The notes beneath the pieces were generated by a model. That model saw nothing but the letters and a program-made list of their open reading frames with translations, searched no databases and was not told the DNA's origin. Of a stretch of DNA of 64,000 nt, positions 39,095 to 49,652 are shown in pieces. Position 1 is the stretch's first letter; every line of letters begins with the position of its first letter. The stretch is from Epiperipatus broadwayi (taxonomy: Eukaryota > Onychophora > Udeonychophora > Euonychophora > Peripatidae). Location: contig JAQFVV010006294.1 of NCBI GenBank assembly GCA_028023455.1, positions 2,383,001 to 2,447,000 of the forward strand, given 5' to 3'. The position numbers and the translations under genes are program-made.

Positions 39095-39825
39095 AAGAAT
39101 AAATTTTCCTGATAGTGACTTAAAAGTTTGCAAACAATTATTTATCTAAGCTTAGACTACCATCCTGATATAGACTTTTTGTATTCAAGGGACTTTCTAA
39201 TAAAGAATTTTATACAAGATCTTGGGACATTATTAAATTGCTTTAATTGCTTAATCTGTTTTTGTTAATCGATTCATTATCTGGATTGGTGTGTGTGTAC
39301 TTTCCTGTTTAGTTAATTCGTAATTTAACTTATAAATATGTTTAGTTTGTTAGAATAAAAGAGATTTTACTTTTATCAACCTTTTCATTGTGCGTTATTA
39401 ATAATAGTTGTTTTTTTTTAGTATTAAATTTATTATTAGTTTAGTGGGATTTAAAACGGAATTTACCATGCCAATGTATTTAAACAAGCCCAGAAATAAT
39501 AATCAAAAAGGAGAAAATAGTTCTCGTTACGGTATGATGCAATACCGATTAGTTTAAAAGCACTTTTTTTCTGTTTAGTTTACGAGTTACAATATGTTTG
39601 ACGCCGACTCAGTGGGTCTAACGACTCTGGCGCCCTCATGTAGAAATTAAAAACTGAGTCAGCTCACGATTGTACTTAGCAATAATTCTAGGCTGAGTTG
39701 ATCAGGAAATATAGCTATGTTTTTAGAATAGAAATATAACTTTCTTCTTTTTTGACATAGCTTGATCAACTCACGCGCAGTTTATATTAGCGTGTAAGAG
39801 GCCTAGCAAAACGAAAAACGTTACA

Positions 39826-40577
39826 ATGGCGACCCAACTCGGGCTGCGATTTAACAACTACAACCTGAGATGAGTTGTAATAATAAAGAACATTACAATG
39901 ATGACTCAAAGAAACTCACAGCCGGAAAATAAATTATGATTTTTTTGAAAAAAGAAAAAAATTATAAAAAAAAAAAAACTAACTAATTAAACCCTGATTA
40001 TTAAAATATGAAAGAAGATATTTTTTTTAATATGACTTCCAGAAAGAAAAAATATATATGTATATTTTTTTATATATGTCTAAAAACACGATTGTGGTTG
40101 ATGTAGACATAAGTCACAAGTATTTGACCGGGTAGGCGGTTACTGAAGAGGGGAATAACATAGCCCCGAGTCCTTATCCGCAGTATATGAACATAAGACC
40201 GTCTTTAAATGCTCGTCAGACTATTTCTAGCAGAGATCCCAATAAAGGGGAAGGCGGATCAAGCTAGACCAAGTTGCCACGAGCCTGTAAGACTCAGAAC
40301 GATGAGCAACGCTCGTTTGTGCTTATAACTTGGGCTTCTTATCGTTAATATTACACTAAAGCGGATAGGACACAGATGAATGTTGAAATATTTTCCATTC
40401 CCGCCGTGTTAGACCTAAAAGTGGGCGTTAAAGCCGAACGTCGCTTGTGAATGAGTCTACACAATATATCAGCACGCTACTACAGAAAAAAAAAAATACG
40501 AATATGAATTTAAAAAACTTAAGAATAAAATTAGTGTAAACCCCTATTTTATTCTCATCTCCTGGCACTGGTGGTAT
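39826..40577 (+). other. Internal region of the LTR element; PBS-like start, no gag/pol
   Basis: TGGCGACCCAACTCGGGC begins two bases after the LTR and has the position and look of a primer-binding site; the tRNA is not assigned. The remaining 750 bp lack protease, reverse transcriptase or integrase motifs. From about 40129 to 40450 one frame has only three stops in about 110 codons, with more GC than its surroundings, beginning AVTEEGNNIAPSPYPQYMN. It may be a relic of a lost gene. No clear purine tract precedes the second LTR. The element must depend on proteins made elsewhere. Confidence 0.7.
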
Positions 40578-41996
40578 TGTAACGTTTATTTATATACGTT
40601 ACAAATATATTGGCATTTGGTAAAAGCTAAAAAAGTAAATTTAGATTTTTTTTTTATTAGTATAATTTTTGTTAAAATGTGCAATGAAGGTTAAAATTGT
40701 CATTCTTATTTTTTTTTATCTAATTGGAAAGAATAAATGACATACAGATTACTAATCCAGATAAATTAAAAGAATTCCAAAAGTATAAGCTAAAAGAAAA
40801 ATATTTTAGCTAATTAAAGATGGAAGAATAATGCTAAAAAAAAAGAGAACTTTGTAACTTAAATTTAAGAGGGTATAAGATTATTATCTTATACGCTGAT
40901 AAAAAGACAAAAGAGTGCGCAGAAGTTCCAAAAATGGAGCGCGATATAAAAAGGAGATGACAACTTCAATCTGGGTCTTCTCTTTAACTTCTAGTTACGT
41001 CTCTGAAAGTTGGAGGTTTCCACGAGCATAACCTGTGGCAAGAAATATACTTCTACACAGGTATGCCCCTTGCTGTACCAAGCTGTCACGCAAGCATGGA
41101 AACGGGGCTTGTGAAGACCGCTTTTTGCAATAAAAGGGTCACTACAACCGTGCCTTTTCTCCAGCTATAGAACGGAACAATAATGGAAGACGCCGGCAGG
41201 AGAGACCAATGGAAATTCTCATGATCTGGGATCCCATAAACCTACATGAACTTACCGGTAAGTTAAGAATAAATTTTCCTGATAGTGACTTAAAAGTTTG
41301 CAAACAATTATTTATCTAAGCTTAGGCTACCATCCTGATATAGACTTTTCGTATTCAAGGGACTTTCTAATAAAGAATTTTATACAAGATCTTGGGACAT
41401 TATTAAATTGCTTTAATTGCTTAATCTGTTTTTGTTAATCGATTCATTATCTGGATTGGTGTGTGTGTACTTTCCTGTTTAGTTAATTCGTAATTTAACT
41501 TATAAATATGTTTAGTTTGTTAGAATAAAAGAGATTTTACTTTTATCAACCTTTTCATTGTGCGTTATTAATAATAGTTGTTTTTTTTTAGTATTAAATT
41601 TATTATTAGTTTAGTGGGATTTAAAACGGAATTTACCATGCCAATGTATTTAAACAAGCCCAGAAATAATAATCAAAAAGGAGAAAATAGTTCTCGTTAC
41701 GGTATGATGCAATACCGATTAGTTTAAAAGCACTTTTTTTTCTGTTTAGTTTACGAGTTACAATATGTTTGACGCCGACTCAGTGGGTCTAACGACTCTG
41801 GCGCCCTCATGTAGAAATTAAAAACTGAGTCAGCTCACGATTGTACTTAGCAATAATTCTAGGCTGAGTTGATCAGGAAATATAGCTATGTTTTTAGAAT
41901 AGAAATATAACTTTCTTCTTTTTTGACATAGCTTGATCAACTCATGCGCAGTTTATATTAGCGTGTAAGAGGCCTAGCAAAACGAAAAACGTTACA
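40578..41996 (+). mobile_element. LTR (3') of the non-autonomous LTR retrotransposon
   Basis: 1,419 bp, same ends and order of motifs as the 5' LTR. Differences include a shorter gag-repeat near 40870 (agagggtataag against agagagagtgtataag) and scattered transitions. It is followed by GTAT, the right target duplication, and then the rest of the Tigger-like element. Confidence 0.92.
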
Positions 41997-42245
41997 GTAT
42001 AAATAGGTTATTTACATAGAAGCTAAGTTCTAAATACAGCTTCAGGCCATATTCATGTTAGCTGCTAATATAACGTTATATTTTTGAAAAAAAAAAAAGT
42101 ATTTCAAGTCAAAATAAGTTATTAATAATTAAAATTTTTTGATATAATAAATATAGTGAAATATGAAAGATATTAAGAAGAAACGTGAATCGCATAACTT
42201 CAAAATCACATTAAAATAATCTGCATAAAATGAGACCCAGGTGTA

Positions 42246-43835
42246 TACAAATTGTCCAAAAGTTATGCGAAAACCAATTACTCTTCAACTTTAAATACTG
42301 ATCCCTCTTTTTTTACTCCTTCAAATCATCTTACTAAAAGATTTTGTCATTATATGGAAACTGCTCAATGGCATGAAGAAAATTAGACATCTTGCTAATA
42401 ATTATGAATTATTAATAATAAAAAGCTATGTAATTCATTTAAATTCTGGCAATTTAAGATGTTTATTTTAATAAAATAATAAGATTAAAAAAAAAATGTT
42501 ATCACTAAAAGTTTATAGAGACAAGTATTGCATTATGTTCTGAGAATTTGGATGATAAATAATTACTCTGGGCTTACATCTACTGAAAGTTTTATTATTG
42601 TATTTTTAAAAAAAACTGTTAAAAAATAAAAATATAGACAGAATCTTAAAAATGGAGAAATAAAATTACTTTTGTTTAGATTAGTTTTTAATTGGAATCA
42701 GTTGTTTATATATATATATTTACAATTAGTTATTATAATGAATTAACCTTGCTTTTTATTATTGTAACATTAGTTACATTAAGTAATATAATATTTGTTT
42801 AAAAATAAAATAGTGATAATTTGTAAAAGAAGAAGAAAATTTATTTCTGATTAGACAAGTGGTATGAGATACTGCTATATTGGGAGGTGGGGGAGACATA
42901 AAATGTATACTACATAAGCTAAATTCAAAGGAAAGTATTGAGCTACCTATTCAATCAAAATATATATATAATTAAGGCATTTGAAAATTTATACTGGTCT
43001 CACATGCTAGTTATACCCTTTGCTGGTTAGAAAACTCTAGGATAGATTTATTTTAAGAGGGATTGATAAAATCAAGTATGTGTGGATTACCTATTGCTGA
43101 AAAATGTTTTATTCAGGAAGAAAAATGAGTAGGCTTAAGTTTCTTAAGCCAATAAACATCACATGACCACCACCTACTCTTATTCTTCTCTTTTACTTTC
43201 TTTGCATATCTTCATATGTAAGGAAAATAAATAAATTTTTAAGAAAAATTGTTTGCATTGAAGTGTATATGAAAGAAGTTATTATATTCTTTTAGCATAG
43301 CTAATGATGTCTTTTTTAGCTAATTATTTTTAAGTTTTTCTTAATTTGAATTTAGAACTTGTGTTTAAGAATTATAAAATGTTCATTTAAAGAAACACAC
43401 TAAGTTTATACTATAAGTTGTATGTTTGTAGTTTGTTGGTTTCAATTCTTTAATGATTACTGGCAATGTTTTTAATAGGTTTGGAAATAGAATACAATTA
43501 GAATTTAATATTTATTATTGATTTTTTTATTCCAGTCTCATACTTCAGTTGTTTATTACAAGAATGGAAATCATGGACAAATATTGTCATCTCACATTTG
43601 CTATTTATTTATTTATATTCTCCATCTTATTTTAAATATATGATGAAAAAAAAAGTTAAATGTAAATAAGATGAATAATAATTAAAAAACAAAAGATAAT
43701 AAAAAAATTGATTTTAGTTTTTTTTAAAGGAGTAAATTCTCTAAAAATGCAATGAATAGTGGAAGTAAAAAAAAAAATTTTCTAAATATAGATTAAAAAC
43801 ACATTTGTAAATTAATATATAGTGTATATATTGTA
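42246..43835. other. AT-rich DNA without a recognised gene
   Basis: Includes a (TA)n run near 42706 and a short G-rich patch near 42882. No frame or repeat recognised. Confidence 0.7.
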
Positions 43836-46236
43836 CCGGTCAAGTTTGTACATTCGCACAACAGAATCCAAGCAAATAGACCAGCTGACCAGAGTGGAAT
43901 GATAAAGCAAGAATCTGACCAAGCTTCATCTTCTTTACCCATGCTTGTAACTCAACACCTTACGAATGACATACCTGAGAGTACACTGTTTCTATTTCTT
44001 TGCGGCTGGCATATGGCAGGGAGAAACATGAGACTCGGGGTTCGTTAATCACAAACTGACTACAAAATTATAAGAGGCCGATGGCGTGATGATGGAGATA
44101 GTATTTATAATTTCACGTTAATGCAAATATCATTAATATATAATATAGTAATTAAAACTGAATTGGATTGAAATTAGGCTACAAGGAACCACATGAAACC
44201 AATATAGTTTAAATATATATTTTAATTAATAAAACAAATAAACAAAATATAAATGAACATAATTCACAGGTGTGGTGAATACATGCAGGTGTCACAATAG
44301 ATGAGAAAAGCATCAGATCACTATCATCTTTATGTATTAATTTAACAGGAGTGTGTGTATATGTGCGATCACTTGGAATATGCCTATAGTAAAAATGCCA
44401 AATTCTATCCCTAAGGTTGTGGTTGCTATTTCATAAGTAACTTCACTAGCCTTGAATGAATCAATCATTATATGGTTAACCAATATGTATATTTTATCCA
44501 ATGTGAATGCATAAACCAGCTCACTCAGTTGTAGATTGAACCTAAGAATCAAGAGATGGTTTCAGACTAAAGCTGAAGATTAATTCGTAAGGAGGCAGAA
44601 TTGGCTGCTATGGATTGCCAACATAGACTATAGCACTGGAAAATATTAATAATAAATTGGTCCTGCGGATAGATTATATTCATGGTTCTTGCGATCAATG
44701 CTAGTACCTTGAGACCGAACATTCTGCTGCTTAGGATGCAAACATTTAGAATTTGAGAATGGGGGTTGCTTATTAGCTTGCCTAGCATTAAACTTCAGGG
44801 CTTACTGATGCATGTCCCTGAAATAAGAGAATGGGATGGCCTTACCGAGGTCCCATTATTTAAAAGATGCTTCAAAACATTAATTATTTATTTGTATTTA
44901 ATAAAATCTAATCCACCAAGCAATAAGGATATAATATATTTAAAATTAAAAGTGCTTTAATGATAGCTTTGTCGATCTTTCTAATAGGAACCAATTCTTA
45001 ACTAGCGTTATATATCAGCTACTTAAGGGAGTAATTATATTATCGATCTTGTTAACATGTTTCAATCTACATTTTATATTAATCATTTAAGGAAAAAAAG
45101 TATATTAGAAAGGGTTTCATAATAGATTAACAAATAAGTATACTTTCTAATTGTCCCCAAGGTTAGTCTACTACTTATTATACATTAATTAAAATTATAA
45201 ATCGAATTTTGAAGCAAACCATGTTATGCATTTATATATCAAACAAATGAGTGCAGAACGATTCGTTATTATGATGAATATAGGATTTTGAAACAGTGCT
45301 TGTATTTGACATTAAGAAAAATAATTATATGAAGGTAATTTAAATATCTAAAATTTACTAAATTTAAGGCTCGCTGTTTCAAAGCATTGGCATATAATAA
45401 ATAATCAAAATACATTTTAAAATAATCATAGAGAAATTTAGGCACAATCGCAGTGATAAATAATAAGAATTATGTAAAACATTAATTTGATTTAAATAGG
45501 ATAGAATTATAAGTTAGGTAGGCAAGTTACATAATTTAAAGGTTAATAAATTTAGACTGAGTTTAAAGTAACATTAATTTAAACGTTCACAGGTTTATTT
45601 TGCATTTAGCTAGCTTTAAAGTTAAGAAATTGAATATTAAACAATTGATTTAGAGCTCTGTGGTTCTGGGATTATGTTACCGATTCTTCCTTTCAGCTGG
45701 TGATGCAGGCACTTAGACTTCCGATGTGGTTGTAGTCTTTCTTAGGATGGTTCATGGTGTCTTCTGGTGGTAGGCTATTGCTGGAGAATTTCATCTCTGC
45801 AGTGCTGGTTGTTAGGTGCATTGGATAGCAGTAAAAATTCACCGTTACTCCTATGAAGCAACAGCAAAACTCGGCCTTCCTTAGCCAGACATCAAAATTT
45901 CAAACAGTGTGGAGTATAGTGGCAATCTCTCTTACAACTATTGGTGTGCCTTCTCACAAGCTCAAAACATGGCCTATTAATACATATTCTTCCCAAGCAC
46001 TTGTTGATTATTTAATTCACCTGAGAACTCATTAGTGTTAGAAGTTACATTAAAATTCCAGATTTTACAAATTGATTTCAAACTTTTGTTTAATTTTTCA
46101 AGGCATTCAACCCTCCCTGGGGGGATTTCAATAGTGCCGGTCCAGCGATTTTACTATATAACAAAATTTGCTGCATTTAAATTGATTTTACTGCAGGTGC
46201 GGGGTGCGGTGGCTTAATGCAAATTTGGTTTACAAC
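43836..46236. other. Unclassified segment, less AT-rich than its surroundings
   Basis: Base composition changes sharply at ttgtaccggtcaagtttgta (43835). The segment carries many GC-richer phrases up to gcggggtgcggtggcttaat near 46215. Both ends contain CCGGTC: tgtaccggtc at about 43836 and tgccggtcc at about 46135, the latter preceded by a G-rich run (ctggggggatttcaatag) that could be a polypurine tract. This suggests a degraded mobile element, perhaps of LTR type, but I find no reverse transcriptase or transposase motif. Frames at 44337-44552, 44567-44788 (minus), 44766-44960, 45853-46035 and 46035-46217 have no family I recognise. Confidence 0.4.
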
Positions 46237-46632
46237 TATTTTACTTTTAAACCACTAAGCATCACATGATCACATTTTCTATACTAGCAAATTAATTGTT
46301 GATAAACAGAGCAAAACTCTCCATACCGTATTGCCACCTGTGCTAAACAGAGTAATCAATGGATGCCAGAAGGCTTGTGCATAAAATCCCTATCTAATGC
46401 CTACTCATCCAATATCCCCAGACTAGTTTCTGGCTTGTGGCCTTCGTCAGTGCTCTCAGAGCCAAAGCTCCTCACTGACGAAGGCCACAAGCCAGAAACT
46501 AGTCTGGGGATATTGGATGAGTAGGCATTAGATAGGGATTTTATGCACAAGCCTTCTGGCATCCATTGATTACTCTGTTTAGCACAGGTGGCAATACGGT
46601 ATGGATAGTTTTGCTCTGTATTTTACTTTTAA
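46237..46632. mobile_element. Near-perfect palindrome, family P copy 2, with 14-bp duplication
   Basis: Arms of about 145 bp (about 46307-46455 and 46472-46618) match almost base for base: gagcaaaactctccatacc pairs with ggtatggatagttttgctc, and cttgtggccttcgtcagtg with cactgacgaaggccacaag. The loop is about 20 bp. Perfect direct repeats tattttacttttaa lie at 46237-46250 and 46619-46632. The right arm is flush with its duplication, while on the left a unique segment of about 55 bp (accactaagcatcacatgat...) precedes the arm. High arm identity suggests a young insertion or active correction. Related to the decayed copy at 11222-11530. Confidence 0.9.
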
Positions 46633-48551
46633 TTGATGAGCTGACTTTTAACAAAACTAAATCATGCCATACTGTATATGTATGATGATTTAGGTTGGAT
46701 TACACATCTATATACGAATTTATAACTAAACAAATTAATAAACTGACTTTTATATTTAATTTATAATGTAAATATTTTCTAATAATAAAACAAAAATTAA
46801 TCCACAGTAATATTTAACATAATTGGTATTAACAGTCTCTATTTGTATGTACATATATAATGCTATGCACATAGCCATGACAATACTCTTATTTAATTAT
46901 TTTAATTGGGTTTAAACCTAGTACAGATATATAATTTCTAAAAATGTATTAAATATATAAAGAGAAATTATAATAGATTTGGAATGGGAACTTATCCATT
47001 ACAACAGAATTCTGATACTATAAATATTTTTTATTTTTTACAATATTTGAAATTTTATATATATGTTTCATTATAGTGTAAATTATAATGGTGCTAGATC
47101 AATTTTTGTGTGTGATAATTCAATGATGACTAAATTAAAAATGGTATTGCATTTATTTGAAATTATTACTGCAATTCTTAAGTATCTAAATTGCATTCCC
47201 CCATCCCAAGAATAGATTAATTTTTCAAATCACAATTTTTAAATGCAGTATTGAAAAGTTTTATTTTATTTAAACTTATTTACTATCTAGAAATAAATTT
47301 AAAAGCAAATAATCATTTATTAAATCTATACATTGATTACTGAGTAGTTCTATAGGCAAATTCTTGATAAAATATGTAAAATTTTCTGTCCAAAGACCAA
47401 ATTAAGGAGACTAGATAAACCCTAGGATTAAATAAAACCTTTGACCATCATTCTTCATCATAATTTATTCTAGCATTTTTATATTAAAAATCATACTTTG
47501 GACTATCATGAAAACTTTACATCATTAAAACACATAGATAATAATAAAATTTAAAAAAACCTTTTTTGTGTGCCAGACACATATTATGCAAAATATTGAA
47601 TCTTAGCTATGAGGTCAGCAGGAAAGTGAGATCATTTAGAGTGAAGATTGAATCAGATGAATTATAAAGTTTAGTCATGGATTATGACCTGCTGTCAATC
47701 CTACATTCTATTTAATAAGAAATAAGTGGACTTTTATAAATTATGATAAGTATATACTATAAAGGAAATCAAATAAAAATAAGACCTAATTAAAATTTTT
47801 ATTTAATATATGTTAAGTAATAACCCAGTTCATGAAAATAAAATATGTATAATATTTGACTTTGTATCTAGTAATTTGTATTGAGATGCTGATTGATCAG
47901 AGATGTACTATAAGTTTTCTATCCAGATTATAATGTTAATTGCTCAAGGATTGTTCTAAAAGAAATTTGAAACAAAATTAATTGTGAAAATTATACAAAA
48001 AAAAAAATCAAATATTGTAAAAATCTTTTAAGAAATGGAAATCATTATTATATATAATAAGATAATTATCTATAAAAAAATATTTTTAAGGAATAATATA
48101 ATTTGAGTCAAATAGAACTCATTTTCTTCAAGATTGAAGACTATAAATTTATTAACAAATTATTCGGCTTTATGTATTTTTAATTTTTTTTTTAGAAATT
48201 ATTTTATTTTAGTGATGAAGCCAATGTGTAGTGCATGTTATGCTAAATTTTATTTAATTTTTGATTGCCTATAGTCACATCTTTATTTTACTTTGAAGCA
48301 TATTTAAATTTACTTAATTCTTTACTATGTTTATGATTGACAAATCTGTATGTTTTACTCCAGCAAATTTCTATAACATATTGGATCCTCCATTTAGGTT
48401 TGACTTAAGGGATGAGTTAGTACAGTAAGAATAAACATATACTATCAAACATGTATATTGCACAAGTTTTTACATGGTTTGTAAATTAATTTAGAAACTA
48501 GCTATTGAAATTTTGGTTTTATAATTTAATTTCTATATATTTTCTATTTAG
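46633..48551. other. AT-rich DNA, probable intron
   Basis: No repeat or frame recognised. It ends in a T-rich tract and AG acceptor at the exon. Confidence 0.65.
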
Positions 48552-48617
48552 GTTCCACAACTGCGTCTTTGACATCGGATTCTGAAGATGATTCACAAAG
48601 ACATTCTCTTTTGGAAG
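48552..48617 (+). CDS. Candidate host exon, 66 nt, phase 1-1, Ser/Asp-rich peptide
   Basis: A pyrimidine-rich tract ends in tttctatttag at 48541-48551, and GTGAG follows directly after 48617, so both splice signals are strong. Of the three frames only one is open: two bases complete a codon from the previous exon, then STTASLTSDSEDDSQRHSLL-E, then one base begins the next codon. Length is a multiple of three and the phase is equal at both ends, so it could be skipped without a frameshift. GC content is far above the flanks, and synonymous codons such as GCG and TCG occur. The acidic Ser-rich stretch (TSDSEDD) resembles a casein-kinase-2 type site in a disordered linker. I do not recognise the parent protein. 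No other exon was found in the window. Confidence 0.75.
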
Positions 48618-48878
48618 GTGAGATATAATTTCATATTTTTTAGGGGAGAATGAGATTAATAAATTATTTTATTAAATTCATTACATAGTAAGTTAATTTA
48701 TGTTCAAAAACATGCAAATGCAGTGCATAAAAATTTAATTTTAATAAAAATCTAATTTTAAAAACTATTATATAGATGTATATTTATTTAAGAATTGTTT
48801 AGCAATAACTACACCTTTCTCTCAATATCTCTCTCTCTATATATATATATTTGATATATATTAAAAACTAAATACATG

Positions 48879-49141
48879 GGCGAGAGAAAAAACAGGTGTT
48901 ACTGACATTATTGAAAGAATTAAAAGACTGTAATGGAAGTGGGTTGGACATATAGGTGAACAGTTGTAATCTTAAATTGGATTCCAAGAGATTGATCTAG
49001 AAAAAGACCACATGTGAGATGAATGATAAAATAATGAAGTGTGATGTGGAGAAGAGAAGCTATAGATCAGAAAATATGGATTGAACTTGGAGAGACCATC
49101 CTGCAGCGACATCAATAATGGTTGAAAATTATAATGATGAT
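48879..49141 (+). mobile_element. 5'-truncated RTE-like LINE 3' end in the intron
   Basis: gggcgagagaaaaaacaggt and ccatcctgcagcgacatca correspond to the C-terminus and 3' end of the LINE at 34046, ending in aatgatgatatg. It covers only the last 260 bp and lies just 260 bp downstream of the exon, in the sense orientation. Confidence 0.85.
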
Positions 49142-49650
49142 ATGCACAAGTTTGAGAGTATGTGCATTTAAATTGTAAGATTTTTTTTACATATTTTTGT
49201 GAATCTTTTATATGGATTATAAATCCATGAAAATTTTTATTCCTACACCTTTTTTGATAATAGAATATATATATGTGTTACGAATGTGTTAATTTATTGT
49301 ACATACATAAATGCCAAATTAGTACAATTTAATCTACAAATGTGAAATTTCTCACACATATTCGACATTGTATGAATTTATTTAAAATGATTGATGTTAT
49401 ATATGTAAATGCAATAAATTTGAATTGTAGGTCAAATTATAATAATTTAATATTGATAAATACTAAACAATTCATAAAGATCTGTATAAATTTGTGATCT
49501 AAGCCAACTGAAGTTGCTGGTTCAGTGAGAAATGTATCTCGCAAGCAATTTGCCTTTTTTTTTTTTCAAATTTTTTTTTTATACTTCAAGCATGTGTTGT
49601 GGAATATAGGTTTTAAAATATGTGTAAATGTATATTGTTGATATATAATG
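49142..49650. other. AT-rich DNA without a recognised gene
   Basis: Contains T runs near 49555-49580; nothing else seen. Confidence 0.65.
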
Positions 49651-49652
49651 TA

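Larger units (their letters stand above)
38404..39825 (+). mobile_element. LTR (5') of a non-autonomous LTR retrotransposon
   Basis: 1,422 bp, starting TGTAACGTTT and ending AACGTTACA. It is nearly identical to 40578-41996, with roughly ten substitutions and one 4-bp indel counted by eye, so insertion is fairly recent. A TATA-like gatataaaaag lies at 38773 and AATAAA at 39199. The four bases GTAT flank the whole element on both sides (38400-38403 and 41997-42000), a 4-bp target duplication. Confidence 0.92.
37676..42243 (+). mobile_element. Tigger/pogo-like element copy 3, interrupted by two insertions
   Basis: Ends CACTTGGGTCTCG...GAGACCCAGGTG, each flanked by TA, match copies 1 and 2, and the 5' half follows copy 1 closely. 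A LINE 3' fragment (about 38021-38115) and an LTR element (38404-41996) interrupt it. Without these the element would be about 0.9 kb and non-coding. The nesting gives relative ages: Tigger-like element first, then the two insertions. Confidence 0.88.

Noticed and set aside
44337-44788. Minus-strand frames suspected to be a mitochondrial gene or rRNA insertion
   Set aside because: No mitochondrial protein or rRNA motif could be matched and the frames are short; left as part of the unclassified segment.
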